Source of the DNA: Hymenobacter metallilatus
Lineage (GTDB): Bacteria > Bacteroidota > Bacteroidia > Cytophagales > Hymenobacteraceae
NCBI RefSeq assembly: GCF_003944705.1
Contig: NZ_RWIS01000011.1
Location: 1-64,000, forward strand
Direction: 5' to 3'
Length of the DNA stretch: 64,000 nt
A program made the position numbers and the translations under genes. Below, piece after piece: positions 1-8,900 of the stretch; position 1 is the first letter of the stretch, and each line of letters opens with the position of its first letter. The notes under the pieces are model-generated. The model made no database searches, was not told where the DNA came from, and saw only the letters and a list, made by a program, of their open reading frames with translations.

Positions 1-140
1 CAAATACTTGGCGTGGCCGTGGCTATGCCCATTTTTGCGCAAGGCTGTGCTCCCACATTTAGCACAGGTAAGGGTAGTCTGTAGCATCACACAAGATAGC
101 AAAACCACGATTTAGACCACCGCCAAATTTTTAATTGACG
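1..140. other. Window edge, no gene assigned
   Basis: The first 140 bases hold no gene I can support. One plus-strand frame is open from base 1 to a stop at 82-84 and could be the 3' end of a gene outside the window, but 27 codons are too few to recognise anything. Confidence 0.4.
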
Positions 141-515
141 CTAGTCCTCCGGGTAGGGGATGTAGACGAAGTTGGTAAACTCCTCGTCGAGCACGAACAG
201 GCAGCAGTATTCGTCGGCGTCGCGGTAGGTACTTTGGAAGGCTTCGATGCCATCGGGGCTGATAATGCCCTGCTGCACGAACAGCTCCAGGTAGCTGGCA
301 AACACGTGCCACTCCAGGTTCAGCTCGTCGGCGTTGATGAGCAGGCCGCCCAGCGGCACCTCCTGGCGGGCAAACACAAAAATCGGGTACTTGGAAATAT
401 CCCGCTTACGTATCTGGGAGGAAGCCTCGCTCAGCGTATCGGCAACGGTGGCAAAGTCCTTGGTGATGGTGCCGAGGTATTTGCCGTTCAGTTCAGGGTC
501 GTTGGTGTAGTCCAA
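141..515 (-). CDS. Hypothetical 124-aa protein with shared YTN.PELN N-terminus
   Basis: I do not recognise this protein. It is a soluble, acidic 124-residue protein with no signal peptide or membrane segment and many aromatic and acidic residues near the C-terminus. Its first ten residues (MDYTNDPELN) are nearly the same as those of the 16-aa ORF at 1262-1312 and the 119-aa protein at 1314-1673, although the rest of the proteins differ. The first codon is TTG at 515-513; I chose it because it starts exactly at that shared motif. It is the last gene of a minus-strand series with gaps of a few bases, so it is probably co-transcribed with them. Small unrelated proteins packed this way resemble immunity-gene or toxin-antitoxin arrays, but that is inference. 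Confidence 0.7.
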   Translation of the reverse strand: MDYTNDPELNGKYLGTITKDFATVADTLSEASSQIRKRDISKYPIFVFARQEVPLGGLLINADELNLEWHVFASYLELFVQQGIISPDGIEAFQSTYRDADEYCCLFVLDEEFTNFVYIPYPED

Positions 516-523
516 AGGAGGTA

Positions 524-727
524 TTATTTATTTTTCTGCCGACGGCTTACTGCCTCACGCAACGCAAGTATCTGCGGCAGCTTGTCGTTTTCGATCTTTT
601 TCTGCTGAAAAAAAGCCGTTATTTCCTGGGCTTCCACTTCCGTGTAAGGGTGCGAAGCAATAGGTGTCAGGTCAATGGCCGGTGGCTCGATGCCCAGTTT
701 CCGACGACGCTTTGCAGTAGTAACCAT
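524..727 (-). CDS. Small basic hypothetical protein (67 aa)
   Basis: This 67-residue reading frame starts at ATG 727-725, four bases after the stop of the 177-aa gene upstream, and ends eight bases before the next gene. It begins with a basic stretch (MVTTAKRRRKLG), continues with a Pro-rich linker and ends with a predicted charged helix. A longer frame upstream (to 901) only shadows the neighbouring gene. No family is recognised. The tight pairing with the upstream gene suggests the two are translated together, as in toxin-antitoxin pairs, but no toxin or antitoxin motif can be named. Confidence 0.6.
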   Translation of the reverse strand: MVTTAKRRRKLGIEPPAIDLTPIASHPYTEVEAQEITAFFQQKKIENDKLPQILALREAVSRRQKNK

Positions 728-731
728 GTGG

Positions 732-1265
732 CTAAGTTGTGAAAAAGTCGGGGTAATACTGTGTAACGAGGGCTGCCGCAGCCGGGGTTCCCACATACAT
801 CCGCAGGCCGCCCAATTCACTGGCACCCAGCACTTGCACGTAGTGTGCTTTGAGCGTGCTTTTGCTGTCGAAGCTAACAAAGCCGTCACAGCCCAACTCA
901 AACGACCACCTGCAGGCGTAAGCTACCAAATTGCCAAGCACGCCTAGATATACTTTGTTTTTGCCTTTGTTGAAAGTCGCACTTTCGACTAAATGCATAA
1001 ATACGTGGCCGGGCTTAGCTTCGAGGCTAATAAGACCGTGAATGATACGCGGATTGGCAACTGTATTCAACTGATATACTCGACGGCTGCTTTGTCGCAC
1101 TTCCTGCGCCCAATCAAACGCCCAGCCTTTCCCCATCAGCTTGCGTGCCTCTGGCGCACTGAGTGGCCGCACCTGTGTCGGGAAAGACTCGCCAGTTTGT
1201 GCGTTTTCGATGGATCGGGTAAGCTTATCAATTCGCTCCTGAAACGTAGTGTGCTTACGGTTCAC
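732..1265 (-). CDS. Hypothetical protein, GNAT-like C-terminal half (177 aa)
   Basis: A 177-residue soluble protein. The C-terminal half (about residues 80-177: 'HVFMHLVESA', 'GVLGNLVAYACRWSFELGCDGFVSFDSKS', shown here only as a landmark, then 'HYVQVLGA') follows the pattern of GNAT acyltransferase folds: a beta strand, a long helix, then the 'F..K..L..HY...LGA' tail where GNATs bind acyl-CoA. The assignment is by pattern only and the N-terminal 60 residues are not recognised. The start is GTG at 1265-1263, and it overlaps the TGA of the 16-codon ORF at 1262-1312 (GTGA), so translational coupling is likely. The 67-aa gene follows four bases downstream. If the GNAT reading is right, this could be a tRNA-acetylating toxin-like protein, but its partner order is unproven. 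Confidence 0.6.
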   Translation of the reverse strand: MNRKHTTFQERIDKLTRSIENAQTGESFPTQVRPLSAPEARKLMGKGWAFDWAQEVRQSSRRVYQLNTVANPRIIHGLISLEAKPGHVFMHLVESATFNKGKNKVYLGVLGNLVAYACRWSFELGCDGFVSFDSKSTLKAHYVQVLGASELGGLRMYVGTPAAAALVTQYYPDFFTT

Positions 1266-1312
1266 GATGGATAGGTTTTGCCGTTCAGTTCGGGGGCGTT
1301 GGTGTAGTCCAT
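1262..1312 (-). CDS. 16-codon leader-like ORF (MDYTNAPELNGKTYPS)
   Basis: This very short frame starts with ATG one base after the stop of the 119-aa gene and ends with TGA that overlaps the GTG start of the 177-aa gene. Its peptide repeats the N-terminus of the genes at 141-515 and 1314-1673. The DNA over about 36 bases is almost identical to the 5' end of the 141-515 gene. It is either a remnant of a lost member of that family or a coupling leader that delivers ribosomes to the GTG start. Confidence 0.5.
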   Translation of the reverse strand: MDYTNAPELNGKTYPS

Positions 1313-1313
1313 C

Positions 1314-1673
1314 TTAGGTAAAGTCAACCTCGATTGTTTTCAGTAACTCCTGCAGACGCGCAAGAAACTGTATTCGCTCCTGTAAAGCAGTTGAAGCAAT
1401 GGTTGCGACAAAGACAATGTCCCGGTTATTCTCATCTAAGGCAAGTATCACCCTACACTGGCCGTGGGTAGAAGTGAGGTCATACTCGAAAGATTGATGT
1501 TTATCGGCATTTGTAGGGTGTAACCCATAAGCCACGGTATCCGCATCTGCTTCGGAATAGACATAACCAGAAAGCAGTGAAAGCAACTGCATCACTCCCT
1601 GAAGCTTATGCTTCCAACACCAGAACTGGTACGTGGCGGAAGCGTTCAGTTCGGGGTTGTTGGTGTATTCCAT
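1314..1673 (-). CDS. Hypothetical 119-aa protein with YTN.PELN N-terminus
   Basis: This 119-residue soluble protein has no recognised family. It starts with MEYTNNPELN, the motif shared with two neighbouring frames, and then diverges completely. The middle contains a hydrophobic helix-like stretch (about residues 24-40) and the C-terminus is a charged helix. It lies 19 bases downstream of the 122-aa gene and one base upstream of the 16-codon ORF, in the same minus-strand series. GC content is lower than in the surrounding rlmD and secreted-protein genes, which fits an acquired or fast-evolving segment. Confidence 0.65.
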   Translation of the reverse strand: MEYTNNPELNASATYQFWCWKHKLQGVMQLLSLLSGYVYSEADADTVAYGLHPTNADKHQSFEYDLTSTHGQCRVILALDENNRDIVFVATIASTALQERIQFLARLQELLKTIEVDFT

Positions 1674-1692
1674 ATTCAGCGTATTACTGCAT

Positions 1693-2061
1693 TTAGGTTA
1701 ACAAGGCAGTGATTTTTCGAAGAATTAAACTGAAAATATTTCCAGTTGACTTAGCCGATACGTCATGTAAGCTGCTGTTTATTCTTCGTAGGAATAGCGT
1801 ATGTGGGTCAGTTAAGGAAATAACAATGGCGAGTGTCTGACTGCCTTTATGATCCTGTAATAAAACCTCAATCCCCTCCTTTAAATTGTTGAAGGCTGCT
1901 CTTTCATTCAGCGCTCTAGCTGCTGACTCAAAGGAATCAGCAACTACACTGTTATTGCTAACCCAGGAACCTTCCAGATACCACATATCTGGCACCGGAT
2001 GTAGAAGGGTTCCGATTTCCTGATTCTGCCAGATAATATGTATTTGTTCTTTGGCAGCCAT
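1693..2061 (-). CDS. Hypothetical 122-aa protein
   Basis: A 122-residue soluble protein of unknown function. A Trp/Pro-rich segment near the start (residues about 9-33, containing 'GTLLHPVPDMWYLEGSW') is the most distinctive part. The C-terminus is basic and hydrophobic. It begins with ATG eight bases after the end of rlmD, so read-through transcription from rlmD into the small-gene series is likely. Its base composition is AT-richer than rlmD. No homologous family is recalled. Confidence 0.65.
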   Translation of the reverse strand: MAAKEQIHIIWQNQEIGTLLHPVPDMWYLEGSWVSNNSVVADSFESAARALNERAAFNNLKEGIEVLLQDHKGSQTLAIVISLTDPHTLFLRRINSSLHDVSAKSTGNIFSLILRKITALLT

Positions 2062-2069
2062 ATAAGTTT

Positions 2070-3506
2070 CTACCGCAGCTCCAGCAGCACCACATTCTCC
2101 ACGTGATGGGTGTGCGGGAACATATCCACCGGCTGCACTTTTACCACTTTATACGCCTCATCCAGCAGCTCCAAATCCCGGGCCTGGGTGCCGGGGTTGC
2201 AGCTGACGTACACGATGCGGGGGGCGCGCATTTCGAGCAGGCGGGCCACTACGTCGGGGTGCATGCCGGCGCGGGGCGGGTCGGTGATGACGACATCGGG
2301 GCGGCCGTGCCTGGCAATGAACTCGGCGTTGAGCACGTCCTTCATGTCGCCGGCGTAGAACTCGGTGTTGGTGGTGCCGTTGATTTCGGAGTTGATGTAG
2401 GCGTCCTTCACGGCCGATTCTACATACTCCACGCCCACGACGTGCTTAGCCTGCCGGGCTACGAAGTTGGCGATGGTGCCGGCCCCGGTGTAGAGGTCAT
2501 ACACCAGCTCCGAGCCGGTGAGCTGGGCGAAGTCGCGGGTGATTTTGTAGAGGTTGTGGGCGCCCTCGGAGTTGGTCTGGTAGAAGGATTTCGGGCCGAC
2601 GCGGAAGCGTAGGCCTTCCATTTCCTCGTGAATGTGCGGCTCGCCCCGGTAGCACACCACCTCCAAGTCGTGGAAGGTTTCGTTGCCCTTGTCGTTGAGC
2701 ACGTAGTTGAGGGAGGTGATTTGCGGGAACCGCTCGGCCAGGAAATCCAGCAGCGGCAGCAGCGCGTCGTGGGCGTAGTAGCACTGCAGAATCACCATCA
2801 GGTCGCCGGTGTTGGCTGTCCGGATGATGAGGTTGCGCAGAAAGCCCTCCTGCGTGACTAAGTTGTTGAAGGGTAGGTCGTGCGCCAGGGCGTAGTCGCG
2901 CACGGCCAGCCGAATCTGGTTGCTGGGGTCGGGCTGCAGCCAGCAGTGGTTGATATCAAGGATCTTATCGAAGCGGGCGGGAGTGTGGAAGCCCAGCACG
3001 CGCCGCTCGTAGTTGTGGCCGCTGGCAATCTGCTCGTTGGTGAGCCAGCCGTTGTGGCTGAACGTGTATTCGAGCTTGTTGCGGTAGTAGGTCTGGTCGG
3101 GGCTGGGCTGAATCGGCAGGATTTCGGGCAGGGCTACCTTGCCGATGCGCTGCAAGGTGTCGGCCACCTGCTGGTGCTTGAACCGGAGCTGGGTTTCGTA
3201 GCCCAGGTGCTGCCACTTGCAGCCCCCGCAGGTGCCAAAATGCTCACAAAACGGCGTCACGCGCAGCTCCGAATACTTATGAAACTTCGTGGGTACGGCC
3301 TCCAGGAAGTTCTTTTTGGCCTTGGTCACGCGCAGATCCACCACGTCGCCGGGGGCCACCTGCGTGACAAAGATGACTAGGTTTTCGCGGCGCACCAGGC
3401 ACTTGCCCTCGGCCACCATGTCGGTAATTTCGACTTCGCGGAGCAGTTCCGCCGGAATGTTTTTTACTGATTTCCTCACGGCAGCAAAGGTAACCACTGA
3501 TTTCAC
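2070..3506 (-). CDS. rlmD: 23S rRNA (uracil-C5)-methyltransferase RlmD
   Basis: SAM-dependent RNA m5U methyltransferase of the RumA/RlmD family, expected to methylate a 23S rRNA uracil. Order of parts: an N-terminal TRAM-like domain (about 20-80), an iron-sulfur cysteine set (CEHFGTCGGCKWQHL, about 86-100), the SAM-binding motif 'VYDLYTGAGTIANF' (about 335), the 'TDPPRAGMHPDV' motif and the catalytic-cysteine motif 'VYVSCNPGTQARDL' (about 435). The fourth cluster cysteine lies further downstream, as is usual in the family. The length of 478 aa is normal. The start is uncertain: GTG at 3479 would remove nine residues, and a -7-like TACCTTTG lies in the bases between the two starts. TrmA-type tRNA activity is the alternative, because Bacteroidota enzymes in this family are often assigned only by homology. 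Confidence 0.92.
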   Translation of the reverse strand: MKSVVTFAAVRKSVKNIPAELLREVEITDMVAEGKCLVRRENLVIFVTQVAPGDVVDLRVTKAKKNFLEAVPTKFHKYSELRVTPFCEHFGTCGGCKWQHLGYETQLRFKHQQVADTLQRIGKVALPEILPIQPSPDQTYYRNKLEYTFSHNGWLTNEQIASGHNYERRVLGFHTPARFDKILDINHCWLQPDPSNQIRLAVRDYALAHDLPFNNLVTQEGFLRNLIIRTANTGDLMVILQCYYAHDALLPLLDFLAERFPQITSLNYVLNDKGNETFHDLEVVCYRGEPHIHEEMEGLRFRVGPKSFYQTNSEGAHNLYKITRDFAQLTGSELVYDLYTGAGTIANFVARQAKHVVGVEYVESAVKDAYINSEINGTTNTEFYAGDMKDVLNAEFIARHGRPDVVITDPPRAGMHPDVVARLLEMRAPRIVYVSCNPGTQARDLELLDEAYKVVKVQPVDMFPHTHHVENVVLLELR

Positions 3507-3584
3507 GGATTTTCCGTGGACTCTCCGGATTTTGTGGACGATTGTTCAGGCCATTCGGAACGCCCGGACAATTTTTGTAAAGGG

Positions 3585-5918
3585 CTACGGTAGCGGCGGG
3601 AGGGCTGTGGTAGATGGCAGGAACAAAACGGCGTCAAACTCCCGGCGCAAGTCGTGGCGCAGAAATTGGGTTAAGGGCAGTGCGTGGCCCACATCACGTA
3701 GCAGCAGATTTTGGTATAGCCACTGGGTGCCGGCTGAAAGGTCGGCGGAGCGTAGGTTAAGGTAGGAGAGGGGCAGCCGCGCCGCCTGGAAATAGTGCTC
3801 GTAGCTGCCCGGCCCGGCAGCCGCTGCTACGGCTGTGCGGAATCCTGCGTTACCATCCATTGTGCGGAAAGTCCCGGTGTTGAAGACCATGCCCAGCGCC
3901 ACGTAGCCGGAGCCGTAGGTGGCTCGCAGCCGCTGACCGCTGCCATCGGTAGCGGCCAGCACCGAATTGTGGGCCAGTACCGCCAGTTGCCTCCCGCCAG
4001 CCTGCTGGTGCAGCCAATGGATATTTTCGGCCAGGGCGTTGGCGCGGTAGGTGCCGCTTAGATCGGGGTCGAGAGTATGCTGGCCGACAAACTGCTCCAG
4101 CAACAATAGCAACTGACGTTGCAGGTCGACCTCGGGCAGAAGCAGGCTGCCGCTCAGGCGGTTTTGCTCATTCAAAGCCATACGGACCCGCTGCAGTGTA
4201 GCCCGCACTGTTGTGAGCCGCGTATCAGTTTTGCCGGGTTCGGTGTAGGGATTCAGGCGGATGTCAGCAGCGGGCAGTTGTTGCAGCTGGCGGCCCAGTT
4301 CATCTAACCAATTCCGTAAAGTGGTAGCACGTTCGGGCAGCATTTCGCGCAGAAAGGCAGTAAGGGCAGCTGGTTGTTGGCACTCCAGCCCCCACACCTG
4401 CACCTTAATAGTGGCGCGCTCATTATAAGCGCGCAGCCACTGTATCAAGGCCAGGGTTTCGGGGGAGCTATAGGTGCCCAGGGCCTGCACCAGCTGGCGT
4501 GGAGTACCTTGGCCGGTCTGCAGGTAGCTGTTCAGGGCAAGGCAGGCGGCGGCATCGGCCTCCAACGCCACAGTGCGCAGGCCTTTCTGCTCAATAAGGT
4601 AGCGGAGCAAACGGTGACGAAGCTGGGCAATTTCCCGGGAGCCGTAGGTCATTTCGCCCAGCCCGATAACCTGCGCTTTGCCAACCAGGGTGCCCAGTGC
4701 AGTCAGATCTTTGGTGTCGCCGGCATCGGGCTGAGCGGTGCGCAATGGCACGGCAGCCTGCCGGAGCCAGGCCAGCTCCGCCGCCGTGGGCAGGGGTGGG
4801 GCGGCGGGGTCGGGGGGAAAGGCATAGGGCTTGCCGTCTACCAGCAGCTGCACATTATCCACCCAAACCGGCTCCGTGCCCCCCAGGCGCAACCCCAGCA
4901 CCAGTTGCGTGTAGTAGGCATTCCAAGTGGTCGGCACTTCTACCCGAAACGGCTGCCAGCCGGCGCCAGCCTGGGCTGGGGTGATGTTCAGGGGCAGCTC
5001 CTGCAGGGGGCCCCGGCCGCCGCGCCGGCCTGCCGGACCATTGCTTTCGGCCAGCAGGGTGTAGTACAGCGCGGGGACCGGCGCCGCCGCGTACCGCAGC
5101 TGGCCCTGTACTACCAGCGTTTTGCCGCGCAGGCTCGAGTCCAGCGGGGCCTGGCCTAGATAGGCATAGATGGGGGCACCTGCGCGGCCGGCTTCCAGCC
5201 GCCGACTGTACCGGCCGTGGGCGGGCCCTATGGAGTCAGGTTGGGCACGGTAGCGCGGGTCGGGCAGAGCGGCAGAGGGTCGCTCGAAGTCCCAGTTAGG
5301 GCGTCGGACGGTGGGGCTGAGCAGCAGCGGCTCGGTGCCGGGCAGCAGTTGGTCATGGTAGCGTTGACCGGGACCCCATTCTACTCGAACATCATCCAGC
5401 CACACGCGCCCCTGGCCCAGAAACCGCATGCCCAGCAGCAAACCGGTGGCCCCGGCCGGCACCGGCAGCTGAATCTGTACGCGCCGCCACTCCGAGTTGG
5501 GCGGCAGTGCTGGGGTCGTGAAGTCGTCGTGGCTGGCCAGGTTTTCGCCGGCTGTGGCCGATTGGGCATGGGCGTACAGAAAGGCCTTGCCGGTGAAATT
5601 CTGCGTGCGAAGCTGCCCGCTGATGGTAACCGTTTGCCCGCGCATAGAGTCTACGGGTAGAATACTGGTATATATAGCCCCGCCCACGGGCTCCTCGGCC
5701 GCACTCAAATCCAGCAGTAGGCTGCCCCGGCCGCTGGCGGCTTTGGTGAGGGTATCCAGCCGCAGCCCGCGCGCCGATAAGGCCGGAACCCGGGTATTCC
5801 ACAACAGCAAGGGCTGAAGCTGGTTGGATTCGGGTTCAAAACTGAGGTTGAGCCGGGCCTGGGCACATCCGATGGCCGGGCCTAAGATAAGGAACAAGAG
5901 AAGGTATAGGCAGCGCAT
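3585..5918 (-). CDS. Secreted erythromycin-esterase-like protein
   Basis: A 777-residue exported protein with an N-terminal signal peptide (MRCLYLLLFLILGPAIGCA; the Cys could also be a lipobox). Two galactose-binding-like beta-sandwich domains follow (about 22-180 and 205-365, each ending in a 'VW(L/V)D(D/N)V' strand). The C-terminal half (about 390-770) is an erythromycin-esterase (Ere/Bcr136) domain. In that family the first active-site motif is GE-x-T/S-H; here it reads GEMTYGSRE (about 418), so the catalytic-base histidine position holds Tyr. A second motif is AHNSV (about 670) where AHN.H is usual. The fold assignment is firm, but hydrolytic activity on macrolides is doubtful. Many Bacteroidota Ere homologues are not resistance genes. 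Confidence 0.82.
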   Translation of the reverse strand: MRCLYLLLFLILGPAIGCAQARLNLSFEPESNQLQPLLLWNTRVPALSARGLRLDTLTKAASGRGSLLLDLSAAEEPVGGAIYTSILPVDSMRGQTVTISGQLRTQNFTGKAFLYAHAQSATAGENLASHDDFTTPALPPNSEWRRVQIQLPVPAGATGLLLGMRFLGQGRVWLDDVRVEWGPGQRYHDQLLPGTEPLLLSPTVRRPNWDFERPSAALPDPRYRAQPDSIGPAHGRYSRRLEAGRAGAPIYAYLGQAPLDSSLRGKTLVVQGQLRYAAAPVPALYYTLLAESNGPAGRRGGRGPLQELPLNITPAQAGAGWQPFRVEVPTTWNAYYTQLVLGLRLGGTEPVWVDNVQLLVDGKPYAFPPDPAAPPLPTAAELAWLRQAAVPLRTAQPDAGDTKDLTALGTLVGKAQVIGLGEMTYGSREIAQLRHRLLRYLIEQKGLRTVALEADAAACLALNSYLQTGQGTPRQLVQALGTYSSPETLALIQWLRAYNERATIKVQVWGLECQQPAALTAFLREMLPERATTLRNWLDELGRQLQQLPAADIRLNPYTEPGKTDTRLTTVRATLQRVRMALNEQNRLSGSLLLPEVDLQRQLLLLLEQFVGQHTLDPDLSGTYRANALAENIHWLHQQAGGRQLAVLAHNSVLAATDGSGQRLRATYGSGYVALGMVFNTGTFRTMDGNAGFRTAVAAAAGPGSYEHYFQAARLPLSYLNLRSADLSAGTQWLYQNLLLRDVGHALPLTQFLRHDLRREFDAVLFLPSTTALPPLP

Positions 5919-5940
5919 AGAGTATGGCAGAAAGGAAAAT

Positions 5941-5973
5941 AAAAGGCCGTCCGGATAGTCCGAACGGCCTTTT
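5941..5973. terminator. Bidirectional hairpin terminator
   Basis: The sequence AAAAGGCCGT...ACGGCCTTTT forms a stem with an inner GGA/TCC stem and has A and T tracts on both sides. It lies just after the stop of the CHU_C protein gene on the minus strand and before the Ere-like gene. Confidence 0.8.
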
Positions 5974-5991
5974 GCTACTGGGTAGTATTAC

Positions 5992-8900
5992 TCAGCGCAC
6001 AATTTCAAACCAGCCCTTGTAGCTGGTACCGTCTTCGAGCTGGAAGAGGTAGTAGTACATGCCCTGGGCCTGCTCCTGGCCGCCGTAGTCGTTGCGGTAG
6101 TTGCGGGTCTGGTACACCTGCTTGCCCCAGCGGGAGAAGATGGTGAGCGTGTTGCGCGGGTAGAGGGCCACGTTGTCGATAACTAGCACGTCGTTTTTAC
6201 CGTCGCCGTTGGGGGTGATGATGTTGTAGAAGTCCAGCTTGTTCTCGAAGGTCACGCAGGCGTCGTTGGAGGCCGAGGTGCGGGGCGTGGCGTCGGTGCT
6301 GACGGCCTGCACCCGGAAGCACTGGGCAAAGCCGGCCGTGCTGGTGGGCAGCTCCAGGCGCAGCACCGAGCCGGCCACGGTACCCACCAGCTCGGCCGCG
6401 CCATTGTCGGCCACCCGGCTCACGCGGTATTCCTTCACCGCGAAGCCCTGGTAGGCACTCCAGCTCACCTGCACCTGGCCCACGTTGCGGCCCCCGGTGC
6501 TCTGGGTGGCCGTGGCGGTGGTGAGGATGGTGGTGTGGGTTTGGCTGCTGAGCACGGTGCCGCAGGCGTTGGTCAGGTTGAGTTGGTACTGATAGGCCTT
6601 GCGGTCGGCCTCCACGCCCGTATCGGTGAAGGCGGTAGCCGAGTTGGCCACGGTGCCCACGGTGGTGTAGGCGCCGGTGCTGCCGGCGTCGCGGCGCAGA
6701 ATCTGTACCCGGTTGCCGTTGCCGCTGTTGCCGGGCACCTGCAGGGCCAGCGTGATGCTGCGGTCCTGGGCGGCGGCCTCCACTGAGGCCGTGTTCAGCT
6801 GCACGGCAGCGTTATCAGGGCGGATGGTGAAGGTGGCCGCGCAGCTCTGGCTGGTGGTTTCCGTTACGCTGAGGGTAGCGGTGGCGGAGCCGGCCGGTAT
6901 ATCAACCGTTACCGTGCCGGTGCCCTGACCTGCCGTAATGGTGCCGCCGGTAATTGTCCACTGGTACTGCCCCCCGGCCAAGGCCGAAGCCGAGTAGGAG
7001 AGGCCGGTACGGGCTTCGGGGCAGTAGCTGGGCGGGCCGGTAACGGCCAGGGGCGGCACCACCAGGAAGGTTTTGGTGTAAGGCTGGCCTACGCAGCCGC
7101 TGGCGTTGGTTTCCCGGATGGTAACGGTGTAGGGCGTTGCACTGGCCGCCGGTACGGGCACCGTCAGGGTGTTGCCGGTGCCGGCCACGGTAGCGCCGTT
7201 CAGGGTGAAGGCGTAGCTGGAGCCGGCCGCACCCGGCAGCGAGAAGACCACATTACCGGAGCCGGCGCATACCCGGGCGGGACCACTGATGGCCAGGTTG
7301 GCCGCCGGGGCCGGTAGTACGTTCACGTACAGCGTGTCACTGGTGCCCCGGCAGATGCCGCCGGCCGGGTTGCTGGATTCCGTCACGACGAGCTTCACCA
7401 GCCCGGTGCGCGTCCAGTTCACCTGCACCGAGGCCTGGTTGGTGCTCACCTGGGTACCGCCGATAATCTGCCAGGCATACACTGAGCCGTTGGTGTACTG
7501 AGTCTGGTAGGTGAAGGGGCCGGCGTTCTGGCACACCTGTAGCGGCCCCGTCGGGCGGGGCGTCGAGAGCAGCTGATTCACGCGAACCGGCAGCGTTACC
7601 GTATCCGAGGAGCAGCCGAAGGAGTTCAGCTGGAAGGCTTTTACGGAGGCCGCAGCCGTGGCCCCGCCCCAGTTCACGGTGATGCTGGGTGTACCCTGGC
7701 CGCTGGTAATAGTGCCGCCCGCTACCTGCCACTGGTAGGCCGTATTACGCGGGTTGCGGATGCTGTAGGTCACGCCCTGCACCGTGGGGCACACCGATAC
7801 CGAACCCTGAATGCTGTCGGGCAGGGGCCGAGGATTCACGGTGAGGCGTACCGTGTCGCGGGAGGCGCAGCCCAGGCCGGTAGTAGCCGTTACCACATAG
7901 GTCAGCGTAATGGGCGACTGGGTTGCGTTGCGGGCCGTAAACACCGGGCGGGCAGTGGTGGCGCTGCTCAGGTTGGTGGCTGGGCTCCACTGGTAAGTGT
8001 AGCCCGCCAGCGCCGTAGTGCCTATGGTTACCTGTTTCTTGTCACACAGGGCGGCATCGGGACCGGCATTGGCCACGGAGGCCGGGTTTACGGTAATCGT
8101 AACGGTGCTGGTGCTGGTACAGCCCTGGGCCGTGGTAGCCGTGAGGGTGTAGGTGTAGGTTTGGGGCGTGGTGCCGGTATTTACTTGGCTGAAAGTGGGC
8201 TGAGCGGCCGTGCTGCTGCTCAGGCCGGTAGCCGGCGCCCACTGGTAGGTGTAGCCCGTCAGGGCAGCCGCGCCCAGTACGGTGCTTTCCGCAGAGCACA
8301 CGGCCCGGTTGCTGCCCGCGTTGGCCACGGCCGTCGGGTTGATGGTAACGCGCACCGTATCCCGGCTCACACAGCCCTGGGCCGTGGTGGCCGTTACTAC
8401 GTAGTTAAAAATCTGCGGGCCGGAGCCGGTGTTGCTGAGCGTGAGGACCGGCTGGGCGGCCGTGCTGCTGCTCAGGCCGGTAGCCGGGCTCCACTGATAA
8501 GTATACCCCGTCAGAGCCGAGGTACCCAGCGTAAGGGCTGTGTTCGAGCAAACCGCCCGGTCGGTGCCGGCATTGGCTATGGCGGCGGGATTAACAGTTA
8601 CCGTTACTGTGCTGGTGGCCACGCAGCCCTGGGCCGTGGTGGCCGTGAGGGTGTAGGAGTAGGTTTGGGCGGCGGTGGTAGTGTTGGTAAGGGTGAATAC
8701 GGGCTGAGCCGTGGCCGCGCTACTCAGGCCGGTAGCCGGGGCCCACTGGTAGGTGTAGCCCGTCAGGGCGGCCGAGCCTAGCGTAACCGGCACGCCGGAG
8801 CAGGTGGTCTGGGCCGGGCCGGCGTTGGCCACAGCCGCCGGATTAACAGTCACTGTTACCTGTTTGCTGGAGGTGCAGGTGCCGTCCGTGGTCAGCACGG

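Noticed and set aside
1..84. Gene fragment in the plus-strand frame 1-84
   Set aside because: 27 codons without recognisable sequence; cannot be told from chance.
2103..2612. 169-codon plus-strand frame over rlmD
   Set aside because: Antisense shadow of the methyltransferase.
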